64,000 nt of DNA from Euryarchaeota archaeon UBA52 (lineage in GTDB: Archaea > Thermoplasmatota > Poseidoniia > Poseidoniales > Thalassarchaeaceae): contig DAVB01000055.1 of NCBI GenBank assembly GCA_002505455.1, positions 1,274 through 65,273 on the forward strand. Direction: 5' to 3'. This document shows, one piece after another, positions 35,551 through 44,760 of the stretch; the first letter of the stretch is position 1, and each line of letters starts with the position of its first letter. Below the pieces are notes generated by a model. The model was given only the letters and a program-made list of their open reading frames with translations. It had not been told where the DNA came from and did no database searches. The position numbers were made by a program, and so were the translations under genes.

Positions 35551-36801
35551 TCAAGAGGGTTGCCGAGGAGGGTGCACCAACAAGGCATCGGATAGATCGT
35601 GTTTCAGAGGGTTTAGCACGGACAGCACATCCCCGACCAAATGTATGCTGCCCATGACAAGAAGTTCCGCATTTTGATCAGATGCGCGTTGGAAGGCCTC
35701 TTCGAATGCTGAAAGGACATCATTCGAAAATGAGTGATTTATCACCGATCCGAAGATGTCTCCAATCTTTTGTGCAGAATGCGGGGGCAGTCTGCCATGC
35801 TCAGGTTCTGTGATGACTGCATGAATGATCATTCTTGATGTCTCATCATCTATCAAAGGTGCTAGAATCCCATCTAGATCATCCTTCTGTGTGAATCCGA
35901 TCATAATCACAGCATCTCGATCCAGGCGAGAGGCCTCGTCACTGATTCCTTCCAAGTTGTGCGCTGCGCTCAGCCTCACAGCGACATTACCGGACATATG
36001 CACAGTTCCATCCCTTCCTGGCCATCTGATATCCATTGGATCTTTTTTCCACCCCATGTGATGTCCGATCTTGGAAGCCATGTTGTACCATTTTTCCCAA
36101 GGTTTGTCAGTTGAATTGTCCCTATGCAGGAGGAAATCATGACCGGTCAATCGGCGTACTTGTGATTCGATCTCCTCGTTGTCTGGATCGAACATCATGA
36201 GTGGAACTCCTGGACGATAGATTCCCGCTTTCTCCCTTGCAACGTCGACGAGTGTGGGGCCGAGAATGTCTAGATGGTCCTCCGAGATGGTTGTGATGGC
36301 GCAAAAATCAGCATTAACGCACCGAGTGGCATCGAGTCTGCCCCCCAATCCGGTCTCAATTATAGCCCTGCCAACTCCTGCTCTCATGAAAGAAAGTAGG
36401 GCGACTAGGAACGTCTTCTCATAGTACGTTACCTGAATGGAAGGCGTCTCCTCGCTTGCCTTCCTGACAAGAGCTAGGCACTCATCGAACTCTTTCTCAT
36501 CGATCGGCCTTCCATCGATCCTAGCACGCTCTTCGACGTTCACCAGATGGGGCGAGGTGAACAGTCCGACTAAATTCCCAGAAGCAGCGGCTCTGGCAGC
36601 GAGATGTGCGCAGAGAGAGCCCTTGCCATTGGTTCCAGCTACATGGACCGATGGAAACGCGTCTTGGGGATTCGACAAACGTGCAAGCATCTGTCTGACA
36701 TGAGTTAGCCCGAGCCTCATGCGCCGGCGCCCGGGGACGGGAGCGAGCCATGCTCGAAGGTCTTCGTGAGTCCAGTGCGCCATGCATCGGGGACAAGCCA
36801 T
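35551..36801 (-). CDS. folC: folylpolyglutamate synthase / dihydrofolate synthase
   Basis: A 416-residue Mur-ligase-type enzyme that adds glutamate to folates. The ATP site is HVAGTNGKGS with the following SPHLVNVEERARI, and the second domain starts near MIGFTQKDDLDGIL. The N-terminus has a Cys pair (CPRC) followed by a second Met at residue 7. ATG at 36801 is taken; ATG at 36783 is possible. Upstream of dCMP deaminase by 23 bases, consistent with a folate/deoxynucleotide role. Confidence 0.9.
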   Translation of the reverse strand: MACPRCMAHWTHEDLRAWLAPVPGRRRMRLGLTHVRQMLARLSNPQDAFPSVHVAGTNGKGSLCAHLAARAAASGNLVGLFTSPHLVNVEERARIDGRPIDEKEFDECLALVRKASEETPSIQVTYYEKTFLVALLSFMRAGVGRAIIETGLGGRLDATRCVNADFCAITTISEDHLDILGPTLVDVAREKAGIYRPGVPLMMFDPDNEEIESQVRRLTGHDFLLHRDNSTDKPWEKWYNMASKIGHHMGWKKDPMDIRWPGRDGTVHMSGNVAVRLSAAHNLEGISDEASRLDRDAVIMIGFTQKDDLDGILAPLIDDETSRMIIHAVITEPEHGRLPPHSAQKIGDIFGSVINHSFSNDVLSAFEEAFQRASDQNAELLVMGSIHLVGDVLSVLNPLKHDLSDALLVHPPRQPS

Positions 36802-36832
36802 CTTGATATGAGCCTAGGCGGTGAGAGGGGGT

Positions 36833-37891
36833 ATGTCCGACGGCAATCACAGGCCCATGGCGTGGTCATCGATGCTTGGGATGGCTGGTATGTTCATCTT
36901 CACAATAGCCATCGGAATTTTCATTCAACCCGCATGGAATTTCGAAGATGCGAAGGCTTTCGGTGAAGAGGGATCCACTGAAAGTGTGAACATACTTCTC
37001 TATTTGATGATGATTTTCTTATTCACTGCGCTTGTAATTTGGCTAGCCAGGAAGGGGCGTCAAGTGTTGATCAAAGCATTCGTTCTTTTTGCACTTTGGG
37101 TATCGATGATCTATGCGACCTTTCCACTTTTGGTCTTGGGATTCGTGATGATAGGCACTCAGATGCCTGATGTGGTATTTTTCCAATCTCTTGATGCGGC
37201 ATTTTACCTATCTCTGATCATTAGTCTGATTGCGATAGTCGGGCTCTACAGATATCCTGAGTGGTGGGTTGTGAATGGAGTGGGCATGATTGTTGGTTCA
37301 GGGGTGATTGTCATGATGGGGATCAGCTTCGTCCCGGTGCTGGTGTGCATATTCATGATCGCTGCGGCCATTTATGACTACTGGGCGGTGCATCGCTCCA
37401 AACACATGCTCGAGCTGGCTGATACGATGATTGACCTCAAACTCCCAGTCGTTCTCGTTGCTCCCAAGGACGCCAGTTACAGCTTCAGAAGCGAGCGGGG
37501 GGGCATACGCAGCTCAGAGCCGATTGCAGGGGATTCCTCAGTTCGACTGGAAGAAGGGGTATCGAAGAAAGGGAGGGATGCGCTTTTCATGGGCCTGGGT
37601 GACGTGATCTTCCCGGGCATGCTTGTCATCTCAAGCCTAACCTACATGCCTGAGCTTGGAGGTGAAGTGTACAATCCGTATGGCCCGATGTATCTCAGCC
37701 AGATATTGGTGGCTTTGGGCACTCTCGTGGGAGGGCTGTTCGGATATGTGGCTCTGATGAGGTTCGTTGCAAAGGGGAATGCTCAGCCGGGATTGCCTCT
37801 TCTCAATGGAGGGGCGATTCTAGGGTACATCATCACTGGAATTATTGTTGTCGGCCCTGCTGCTCTTTGGCAGGACATATCGTTCCTGTGA
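36833..37891 (+). CDS. presenilin / signal-peptide-peptidase-type intramembrane aspartyl protease
   Basis: A 352-residue intramembrane protease. Catalytic Asp residues are D182 in IYDYWAV and D257 in MGLGDVIFPG, and the PAL-like motif is QPGLPLL at 318-324 (Ala replaced by Gly). About nine membrane segments. The soluble loop between the two catalytic segments is acidic and Ser-rich. Starts at ATG 36833 behind GAGAGGGGGT. Upstream of serS by 54 bases on the same strand. Confidence 0.9.
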   Translation: MSDGNHRPMAWSSMLGMAGMFIFTIAIGIFIQPAWNFEDAKAFGEEGSTESVNILLYLMMIFLFTALVIWLARKGRQVLIKAFVLFALWVSMIYATFPLLVLGFVMIGTQMPDVVFFQSLDAAFYLSLIISLIAIVGLYRYPEWWVVNGVGMIVGSGVIVMMGISFVPVLVCIFMIAAAIYDYWAVHRSKHMLELADTMIDLKLPVVLVAPKDASYSFRSERGGIRSSEPIAGDSSVRLEEGVSKKGRDALFMGLGDVIFPGMLVISSLTYMPELGGEVYNPYGPMYLSQILVALGTLVGGLFGYVALMRFVAKGNAQPGLPLLNGGAILGYIITGIIVVGPAALWQDISFL

Positions 37892-37945
37892 GTGCTGGAA
37901 GCCGAATCCCTCAAGTGGCCCATGGATGACCACTGATTGAGGCTG

Positions 37946-39223
37946 ATGCTAGATATACAGATCTTCCGCGATAATCCGGCCAGCATCCGTGCTGACTTTT
38001 CGAAGAGGGGGATCGATGACGCTCTGATCGATGAGGTGGTACGTCTAGACGAAACCTGGAGGCAGATTAGATACGAAGTTGACCAGCTTCGGAAGAAGAA
38101 GAATTCAGCAGCAAGGGGCATTGCTTCAGCGAAGAAATCCGGCGACGAAGACGAGTTCGGGCGTATCATGGACGAGGTGTCCAATCTCGGAGAGATGATC
38201 GAGAATTTGGAGTCGGATGCCAGGAAAATGGTCGAAGAACGCGATGGCATCAGAATGCGTATCCCCAATATCCTGCATCCTGATGTCCCAATCGGAAAAG
38301 ACGATCAGAAGAACGTGGAGATTAGCAGGCACGGGTCGGAGAGAGTTTTCAGCTTCAAACCTAGAACCCATAACGAGATCATCGAGAAGAACGGATGGGT
38401 TGATCTCGCTCGGGGGGCCAAGGTTGCAGGATCTCGCCAGTACTTCCTGATTGGCGACCTGGCCAGGCTCGAGATGGCGCTCCAGCACTATGCGTCTGAC
38501 TTCCTCATAGAAAGGGCATACACGCTTGTGCAACCGCCGCTCATGATGAATAGGGCTGCATACGAGGGAGTGACTGATCTCTCCGACTTCGAGACGGTCA
38601 TGTATGGGATAGAGCCTGATGGGTACCACCTCATAGCCACGAGCGAGCATCCACTCACCGCGATGAGGATGGGTGAGATAATCGAGCCTTCTGAGCTTCC
38701 CATACGAATGGTTGGTACCAGCCCCTGTTTCCGGAGAGAGGTCGGGGCGCACGGACTTTCAGACAGAGGGATATGGCGAGTTCATCAATTCACCAAAGTC
38801 GAGCAAATTGTCATCTGCAGGCCTGAGGATTCTTGGGCCATGCATGAGGAGTTGCTTTCCAATGCGAAGGATCTCTGGGACAGCCTCGGACTCCACTACA
38901 GGGTTGTTGACATCTGCACGGGAGACATGGGGACTGTTGCCTCAAGGAAGTATGATTTGGAAGCATGGTTGCCCGGAGCGGGTGCTTTCAAGGAGGTTGT
39001 CTCATGCTCTAACTGCACGGACTACCAGGCGAATAGACTTAGGATGCGCTACCGTACAAGCAAGGGGAATGAGGCGGTGCATACGCTCAATTCCACCGCT
39101 GTTGCGACGAGCAGGGCCCTAGTGGCGATAATGGAGCAATATCAGACAGAGAATGGGGGGGTTGCGATTCCGGAGGTACTCCAACCGCTCATGGGTGGTC
39201 GAACTCACCTCGAACGAATTTGA
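37946..39223 (+). CDS. serS: seryl-tRNA synthetase
   Basis: A 425-residue class II synthetase charging tRNA-Ser. N-terminal coiled-coil tRNA-binding arm at about 30-100, motif 2 FRREVGAHGLSDRGIWRVHQF and motif 3 NSTAVATSRALVAIMEQYQ are present. This is the common (bacterial/most archaeal) type, not the rare methanogen type. ATG 37946 is preceded by GAGG at 37939-37942; an alternative TTG is at 37937. The 3' end overlaps the convergent secreted-protein gene by 35 bases. Confidence 0.97.
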   Translation: MLDIQIFRDNPASIRADFSKRGIDDALIDEVVRLDETWRQIRYEVDQLRKKKNSAARGIASAKKSGDEDEFGRIMDEVSNLGEMIENLESDARKMVEERDGIRMRIPNILHPDVPIGKDDQKNVEISRHGSERVFSFKPRTHNEIIEKNGWVDLARGAKVAGSRQYFLIGDLARLEMALQHYASDFLIERAYTLVQPPLMMNRAAYEGVTDLSDFETVMYGIEPDGYHLIATSEHPLTAMRMGEIIEPSELPIRMVGTSPCFRREVGAHGLSDRGIWRVHQFTKVEQIVICRPEDSWAMHEELLSNAKDLWDSLGLHYRVVDICTGDMGTVASRKYDLEAWLPGAGAFKEVVSCSNCTDYQANRLRMRYRTSKGNEAVHTLNSTAVATSRALVAIMEQYQTENGGVAIPEVLQPLMGGRTHLERI

Positions 39224-40820
39224 TATAGCGCTGTTCTTCGTTCTCCTCAAACGGGTGTTGGCCTACATTCACCTGATACGCTATTCCTAACCAAGTTCCA
39301 TCCGGGGAAGTCACTGTCTCGAAGAAATCGTGCAAGGCGTGTACATCCCCTTGAGACTCCTCGTATGCAGTGATCGTGTGCAGGGGTTCGGGGTCGGCTA
39401 TGGTGAACGGCCATGTATCGTTGACTTGAGGGGATTGAACTGCACCAGCGTACAGGAACCACTCTTTGCCCTCGACATAACCGTCATCGCCGCCCCACTG
39501 ATCATAATCCAGGCCATAGAATGCAAGGGTGACGACATCCCCCTCCGTGATTGAGATGAAGGGATACATCGAGATCCCCCGGAATGACTGGACCTCCCAC
39601 GAATCCGACCAATTGCTCCCATTGTCGTAAGATATGGCGAAGCGCATCTTCCAGGGATCGGTATCCGATCCAGGGCAGTCGGCCCAAGCTACTGCGACTG
39701 TCCCCTTCTCGTTGTTGTTGACCACGGGGTATCCCTCTGGGCAATTCCCATTTCTCGGGCCGACTTCGACGGGATCCTGCCAGGTTCCATCGCCGGGACC
39801 CGGGCCTGTTCCCCTGCCGTAGTCCTCAGATATCCGCACATGTACGTATCCGGAGTCTGTATCTGCATTTTCCTGTGCGACAAAAACATAGGGGCCTGCC
39901 CGTTGTGACGAGATTGTTGACCAGCCCCCAGGCATTGAGTAGCACTGGCTGAATGATGCGCCGCCGTCTTCGGAATGGTAGTACCAGTATCTCCCGGAGT
40001 CCCCGCTGCACTCCGGGGGGGATGCTCCTGAGTTGCCCAGGTAGTGGATGATTCCATCACCCTGGGCAGCCACCCAGGGCCGATCGTCAGCAGCCATGGT
40101 GTTCATTCTCTGACATGGCCCATCCTCGTAACTGGTACCGTTGTCCGAAAACCGATGCCACCAGTTATCCTCCAGAGTGGTGTCGAGATAATAGACGACA
40201 TCGTATGCATCTACCGATATATCGCCCTCATCGCCCAAGCACTCGGAGGCCCCCCCAGCGTAATTGGCAAGCAGCATATTGCCGGGGGTGGGTGCAAACT
40301 GATCGCCATGATCCCATGTAGCTCCGCCATCGCTGCTCGCCCAGAACCAGCTGGCCCAGTAATCCCAGGTTGTGTCTGCCCCATCAGTGCAGGCCCACCA
40401 TGGGCCCGGATCATCCGGATCGAGGATTATCGGCACAGGGGAGTCCTCGCCGCCCCATCTGAGATCCTTGTGGGCTGTGATGTACATGCTGCCGTCACTG
40501 GTGATGGATATCGATGGCTCATATCCAACGCCAAACCCCTCGTAACCGGGGTCTTGACCGTTGTTTGGGTCTATGCACTCCTCATGCCTCGGCATGAATA
40601 CGGACTCGCCCCATGAAATCTGAATTGAAGGTTCATCGGCATCAGGAGATGATTCAGTGACGTCATTAACTATCCACGAATAGAGGGGCACGGCGAGTAG
40701 CAAGATCACGATGAACGCAAGAGCGGTGTCCAAGATGAGGAACTCGACGATGTCCTCGAATTTCCTTCTTTCCTTCACATTGTCATCAAAGGGCGGACTG
40801 CCTTGAATATCACCCTCCAT
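39189..40820 (-). CDS. membrane-anchored Asp-box (sialidase-like propeller) protein
   Basis: A 543-residue protein with an N-terminal cytoplasmic stretch, one membrane segment at about 25-50 and a large Trp-, Asp- and Gly-rich outer domain. Three to four Asp-box motifs of the form S-x-D-x-G-x-x-W/F are seen (SSDGGATWD, SEDGGASFS, SYDNGSNWS), which mark a sialidase-type beta-propeller. Catalytic residues of sialidases are not evident, so binding or structural function is as likely as hydrolysis. Many Cys, probably disulfides. Very acidic. 3' end overlaps serS convergently. Confidence 0.75.
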   Translation of the reverse strand: MEGDIQGSPPFDDNVKERRKFEDIVEFLILDTALAFIVILLLAVPLYSWIVNDVTESSPDADEPSIQISWGESVFMPRHEECIDPNNGQDPGYEGFGVGYEPSISITSDGSMYITAHKDLRWGGEDSPVPIILDPDDPGPWWACTDGADTTWDYWASWFWASSDGGATWDHGDQFAPTPGNMLLANYAGGASECLGDEGDISVDAYDVVYYLDTTLEDNWWHRFSDNGTSYEDGPCQRMNTMAADDRPWVAAQGDGIIHYLGNSGASPPECSGDSGRYWYYHSEDGGASFSQCYSMPGGWSTISSQRAGPYVFVAQENADTDSGYVHVRISEDYGRGTGPGPGDGTWQDPVEVGPRNGNCPEGYPVVNNNEKGTVAVAWADCPGSDTDPWKMRFAISYDNGSNWSDSWEVQSFRGISMYPFISITEGDVVTLAFYGLDYDQWGGDDGYVEGKEWFLYAGAVQSPQVNDTWPFTIADPEPLHTITAYEESQGDVHALHDFFETVTSPDGTWLGIAYQVNVGQHPFEENEEQRYIKFVRGEFDHP

Positions 40821-40890
40821 CGTGTCAGCACGTGAGGTGTTTCTTCATAGTGCTGAGCATTGATTCCCGGGATTCGCGTCTGTAGAACGA

Positions 40891-41172
40891 TTATTGATTT
40901 GTATCGGGCGGTTTCCAAAGATTTGGCCATCGCCTCTTGATGTGCCTGAATATGATTCGACTCAGAATCATCGAGAATAATAGGAATAAGACCGACGTCC
41001 ACCAAGGAGTCTCGTCATTGGTCGCTAGGAACCATGTGATTCCGAGAATTGCTGCACCATAGAAGGCTCGGAAAATCGAGAAGATCAGAAAACCTCGAAG
41101 AAAAGAGTTTGCTAGGATCTTAGAAATGAAGGATTCACCGCCCACGATCAAATCGAAGGGGGCCAGGTGCAT
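40891..41172 (-). CDS. small membrane protein of unknown function
   Basis: A 93-residue protein with two hydrophobic stretches (FLIFSIFRAFYGAAILGITWF and TSVLFLLFSMILSRIIF) and a basic Trp-containing tail (HIKRRWPNLWKPPD). Starts ATG 41172; the frame is open to 41226, which overlaps the start of the Vsr gene on the other strand. No family recognised. Divergent from vsr by 59 bases. Confidence 0.55.
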   Translation of the reverse strand: MHLAPFDLIVGGESFISKILANSFLRGFLIFSIFRAFYGAAILGITWFLATNDETPWWTSVLFLLFSMILSRIIFRHIKRRWPNLWKPPDTNQ

Positions 41173-41231
41173 GAGAATGGTGGTCTCATCACATTCGATA
41201 CGGTGATGTGCATGTTCCACATGCAATCGAC

Positions 41232-41657
41232 ATGAGTGACGTATCTCCTCCTGCTTCTTCTCCTGCTGTGAGGAAGACGATGCAAGGCAATCGAAGCCGG
41301 GATACGAAGCCTGAGCTGGCTGTTCGCCGGATGCTTAGAGGTGCGGGTTTCCCCGGATACAGGATTCATTGGAGGATCGATGACTCAGAAGGGCGATACA
41401 TATGTCGTCCCGACATCTGTTATCCTGGAAGGAAAATTGCGATATTCGTCCATGGATGCTTCTGGCACCGGTGTCCGAATTGCAAACCCTCTATGCCGAA
41501 AACGAATGTCGAATACTGGAGGCCTAAGTTTGAGCGAAATGTGGAGCGAGATAGATCGAAACATGAAAGATTGGTCAATCTTGGATGGGATGTGAGGACC
41601 ATCTGGGAATGTGAACTGGAAAATGTAGATGCCAAGAGTATGATGAACAAGGATTGA
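41232..41657 (+). CDS. vsr: very short patch repair (Vsr-type) endonuclease
   Basis: A 141-residue nuclease of the Vsr family, which nicks next to T:G mismatches arising from 5-methylcytosine deamination. The signature NRSRDTKPELAVRRMLRG, the catalytic Asp D61 in CRPDICYPGRK, and the zinc-site region FVHGCFWHRCPNC are all present, with a late Cys in IWECEL. No cytosine methyltransferase is adjacent or anywhere in the window, so it is an orphan. Starts at ATG 41232. Vsr is uncommon in Archaea and probably acquired. Confidence 0.88.
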   Translation: MSDVSPPASSPAVRKTMQGNRSRDTKPELAVRRMLRGAGFPGYRIHWRIDDSEGRYICRPDICYPGRKIAIFVHGCFWHRCPNCKPSMPKTNVEYWRPKFERNVERDRSKHERLVNLGWDVRTIWECELENVDAKSMMNKD

Positions 41658-41730
41658 GATTTAATTCGAAGTACTAAACATTCAGTAGGCGCTACTTCGA
41701 CATTCCTTGCTCATCTGTGGGAGGATTTTC

Positions 41731-42258
41731 TCAGCCTGGATCGGATGATATGGAGGCGTCTTGAGGTGTGATTGAAATCAGAATCTCGCCCATGTCGACT
41801 CTATCGCCTTCCGTGAAGTAGATGGAAGACACCTTTCCCGACTCTGGTGCGGTTATCTGGTGCTCCATCTTCATGGCTTCGAGGATCATCATCGGTTGGC
41901 CCTCACGCACTCGGTGTCCAGTTTTCACGAGGACTTCCCTGACTGTGCCTGGCATAGGAGCTGTGAGACCGCCTACACCTATGTCTGATGAGGTCGAGTC
42001 TTGACTCCTTTCTCGAACGACGTGAGTATTCCCTTCAAGCGATACCCACCACGCGTCTCCAACCTTTGTGACATCTGCTCGATACATTCTCCCAAGGCTC
42101 TCGATGATGACTGATCCGCGTGATTCGTCATATCTGATCGAGAAGTCCTGATTCACTTCGACATCTTCGGCTTGTAATCGGTCGACGAACAGGTTGTTCT
42201 TCTCAGAACGTAGTCTCACTGACCATGTTTTGTCATCTCCGTCAATCTTCCAATCCAT
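41731..42258 (-). CDS. biotin carboxyl carrier subunit
   Basis: A 175-residue protein. The C-terminal 80 residues are a biotinyl domain with the biotin-accepting Lys K130 in EAMKMEH and flanking TAPMPGTV. The first 90 residues form a beta-rich segment (RMYRADVTKVGDAWWVSL) like the BC-CCP linking domain of fused carboxylase alpha subunits. With the biotin carboxylase next to it, it makes a split alpha subunit of an acyl-CoA carboxylase. Last gene of the five-gene carboxylase operon. Confidence 0.93.
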   Translation of the reverse strand: MDWKIDGDDKTWSVRLRSEKNNLFVDRLQAEDVEVNQDFSIRYDESRGSVIIESLGRMYRADVTKVGDAWWVSLEGNTHVVRERSQDSTSSDIGVGGLTAPMPGTVREVLVKTGHRVREGQPMMILEAMKMEHQITAPESGKVSSIYFTEGDRVDMGEILISITPQDASISSDPG

Positions 42259-42267
42259 TCCATCACC

Positions 42268-43821
42268 TCATGGGAAATTGCGAGACAGAGTTCGGAAAGG
42301 GTCTCCGAAGTGACCTGTGTGCTGATCAACAATGGATGGAGCGCTTGTAACTGCTGCTCTATGGAGACCGAGGCGCTCTGCTGCTGATGCTATCACGGAC
42401 AGCATGCCCTTGACCGGTTCCTCGGGCCGGGCCGGGAGGTCCAAGTCATCGAGGTGGTCAGTCGTAACACCCGGTCCAGAGAAAGTGTCGGAAACCAACA
42501 TCTCCCTACAAAAAGCGATATTCGAACGAACTCCGTGCAGGATGATTTGGGATAGAGCCTGATCTAGTCTCCTGATTGCCGATGCGCGGTCGGGTGCATG
42601 GACTATGACCTTGGCAAGCATCGGATCGAATGCGGTGGTCACTTCGTCCCCCGTCCGTACGCCTGTGTCGACTCTTATGCCCGGCCCATCAGGCATCTCG
42701 AAGCGGGCTATGGGGCCTATGGATGGCAAGAATCCGGAAGATGGGTCTTCAGCGTACAGACGCGCCTCCATAGCGTGGCCTGAGATTCCCACTTCGGCCT
42801 GTTTTATTGGAAGAGGGAGCCCGGCTGCAACTGAAAATTGCATGTGGACAAGATCTAGGCCTGTGATGAGTTCAGTAACAGGGTGCTCAACCTGAAGCCT
42901 CGTATTCATCTCTAGGAAGTAAAATTCGTCCCTGTCCGATAGGAGGAACTCGACAGTTCCTGCGCCCTCGTAATCAACCGCGCGAGCTGCTTGTACCGCC
43001 GCCTCTCCCATCAGAGATCTCAGACGAGGGGTTACTGCTGGGGATGGCGCTTCTTCTATCACCTTCTGATGTCTCCTCTGAAGAGAGCAATCTCGCTCAT
43101 TAAGATGGATTGCGTTTCCATGACGATCTGCGAATATCTGGATCTCGATGTGCCTTGCCCTCCTAAGGAGGCGCTCGACATACACGGTTCCATCACCGAA
43201 GGCTGCAGTGGCCTCTCTTGAAGCTGCATCATACTCTGTTCGGAGACGCTTGGGCTCCTCGACCATGCGCATGCCCTTGCCGCCTCCTCCTGCACTTGCC
43301 TTGAGGAGGAGCGGGTAGCCCACTTCTGCTGCAGCGGCGGCTAGTTGAGGCAGGGGGTCTTCGTCATCTGAGACTTCGATTGATTTACCGGGGATAACAG
43401 GTACCGAGGCATTGACCATCGCCTCTCTTGCCCTTATTTTGTCTCCCATGGTTCGAATAGCATCCGCAGATGGCCCAATCCACACTAATCCTGATTCAGT
43501 CACCTTATCGGCGAATTCTGGTCTTTCAGAAAGGAAGCCGTATCCCGGGTGTATCGCATCCGCTCCGGATGCCTTTGCAGCATCCAGTATCGCATCTATC
43601 GAAAGGTAAGTGCTAGAGAGGTCCTCTCCTGGCAGCCTGATCTTTTGATCTGCGAAGTCGAGATGCATGGAATTGGAGTCCAGATCATTGTAAACCGCAA
43701 CACCCCTCAGTCCGCATTCACGGACAGCTCTAAGCACGCGGACTGCTATCTCGCCCCTGTTGGCAACGAGCACGCAGGTGAAGGGGGTGGTCGCCTCCAT
43801 CATCCACCCCGGCATCTCCAT
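42268..43821 (-). CDS. acyl-CoA carboxylase biotin carboxylase subunit
   Basis: A 517-residue ATP-grasp enzyme that carboxylates biotin. N-terminal LVANRGEIAVRV, ATP loop KASAGGGGKGM and the active-site region EMNTRLQVEHPVTE are complete. The C-terminal biotinyl domain found in fused MCC alpha subunits is absent here, since it is encoded separately 9 bases downstream. ATG 43821 is used (a GGGGGAAAC sequence precedes it); an in-frame ATG at 43800 is possible. Third to fourth gene of the leucine-degradation operon. Confidence 0.94.
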   Translation of the reverse strand: MEMPGWMMEATTPFTCVLVANRGEIAVRVLRAVRECGLRGVAVYNDLDSNSMHLDFADQKIRLPGEDLSSTYLSIDAILDAAKASGADAIHPGYGFLSERPEFADKVTESGLVWIGPSADAIRTMGDKIRAREAMVNASVPVIPGKSIEVSDDEDPLPQLAAAAAEVGYPLLLKASAGGGGKGMRMVEEPKRLRTEYDAASREATAAFGDGTVYVERLLRRARHIEIQIFADRHGNAIHLNERDCSLQRRHQKVIEEAPSPAVTPRLRSLMGEAAVQAARAVDYEGAGTVEFLLSDRDEFYFLEMNTRLQVEHPVTELITGLDLVHMQFSVAAGLPLPIKQAEVGISGHAMEARLYAEDPSSGFLPSIGPIARFEMPDGPGIRVDTGVRTGDEVTTAFDPMLAKVIVHAPDRASAIRRLDQALSQIILHGVRSNIAFCREMLVSDTFSGPGVTTDHLDDLDLPARPEEPVKGMLSVIASAAERLGLHRAAVTSAPSIVDQHTGHFGDPFRTLSRNFP

Positions 43822-43873
43822 GTTTCCCCCACATCAGATGCATTCATTGAATTGTTGCTAGGTTTGTCATCGA

Positions 43874-44725
43874 TTACAAGACAATCTCGTCGCCTTCCGT
43901 GGCTATCGACCAACCCATCAGGTCTTCTGTGACATCGATCTTGCTCAATGCCCTATTGGAATGATTGAGATGTATGAATCGTATATCTGGGTCGTCTTCC
44001 TTTCTAGGGCCCAATCTCCTGATTGATTCGAGAATCGGCGGATGAGGAATGGAATTTTGGCGTGGCAGGTCATCAGAACTCCAAAATGTTCCATCCATGA
44101 GAACGACATCTGCCTGCATGCTGGAAATCCATTCTCTGATCGAATCGTACCCGACCTGTGCCAGAGTGCTGGTCCAATGGTCGTGATCCGGCAGGTGGAG
44201 CAGCGAGCGATTTGGTCCGCGCAATAGGAAGGCATGCGTATCGCTCCACTCGTCTCGATGTGGTACTTTTATGGGCACCAATGAGAGATTATCCGATATC
44301 TGGATCTCATGTCCTGAGTTGAATTGTTTCTTGATGAATACCCGTTGATTGAGGAGTGCGTTCCAGAGCGGTGTTTCGTGGATCAAGTGGAACATGGATT
44401 CACTGGCGTGGAGTCGGATCCCTCTGGAAGCCATTGCCTCCCTGCCGAATAGCCCAAGTCCGTCAATATGGCCGAGATGGCCGTGAGTGATCCATACGTC
44501 AGATATCATCCGAGCGCTGTCATCTAACATCCTCGTCTGTCTGTCCAGATCACGTGTCACATCGATTAGGTGAAGTTCGTCTCCGTCCCTCACTGCGAGT
44601 GATGTTGGAGATAGCTGTCGTCCTTCTTCCGAGAATCGTTTGCAGGTGTCACACAAACATCCTGGGTGGGGGACTCCACCATCTTGGGCTATGCCGAGAA
44701 TGGTTACGACTATTCTCTCAGACAT
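43874..44725 (-). CDS. metallo-beta-lactamase-fold protein, PqqB-like
   Basis: A 283-residue MBL-fold hydrolase. The metal motif is THGHLGH, the HxHxGH form seen in PqqB-like proteins rather than the common HxHxDH. A Cys-rich N-terminal stretch PHPGCLCDTCKRF is also PqqB-like and may bind an extra metal ion. The gene sits between enoyl-CoA hydratase and biotin carboxylase genes of the carboxylase operon, so it may hydrolyse an acyl-CoA or related intermediate; that is inference. PQQ synthesis is not otherwise represented. ATG 44725 is used. Confidence 0.78.
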   Translation of the reverse strand: MSERIVVTILGIAQDGGVPHPGCLCDTCKRFSEEGRQLSPTSLAVRDGDELHLIDVTRDLDRQTRMLDDSARMISDVWITHGHLGHIDGLGLFGREAMASRGIRLHASESMFHLIHETPLWNALLNQRVFIKKQFNSGHEIQISDNLSLVPIKVPHRDEWSDTHAFLLRGPNRSLLHLPDHDHWTSTLAQVGYDSIREWISSMQADVVLMDGTFWSSDDLPRQNSIPHPPILESIRRLGPRKEDDPDIRFIHLNHSNRALSKIDVTEDLMGWSIATEGDEIVL

Positions 44726-44760
44726 ACTGCTACACCTGATCGAGGGCGATTGCCCGTAAT

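Noticed and set aside
38126..38752. A 208-residue open frame opposite serS
   Set aside because: It lies fully within seryl-tRNA synthetase motif regions, which are certain; there is no independent signal.
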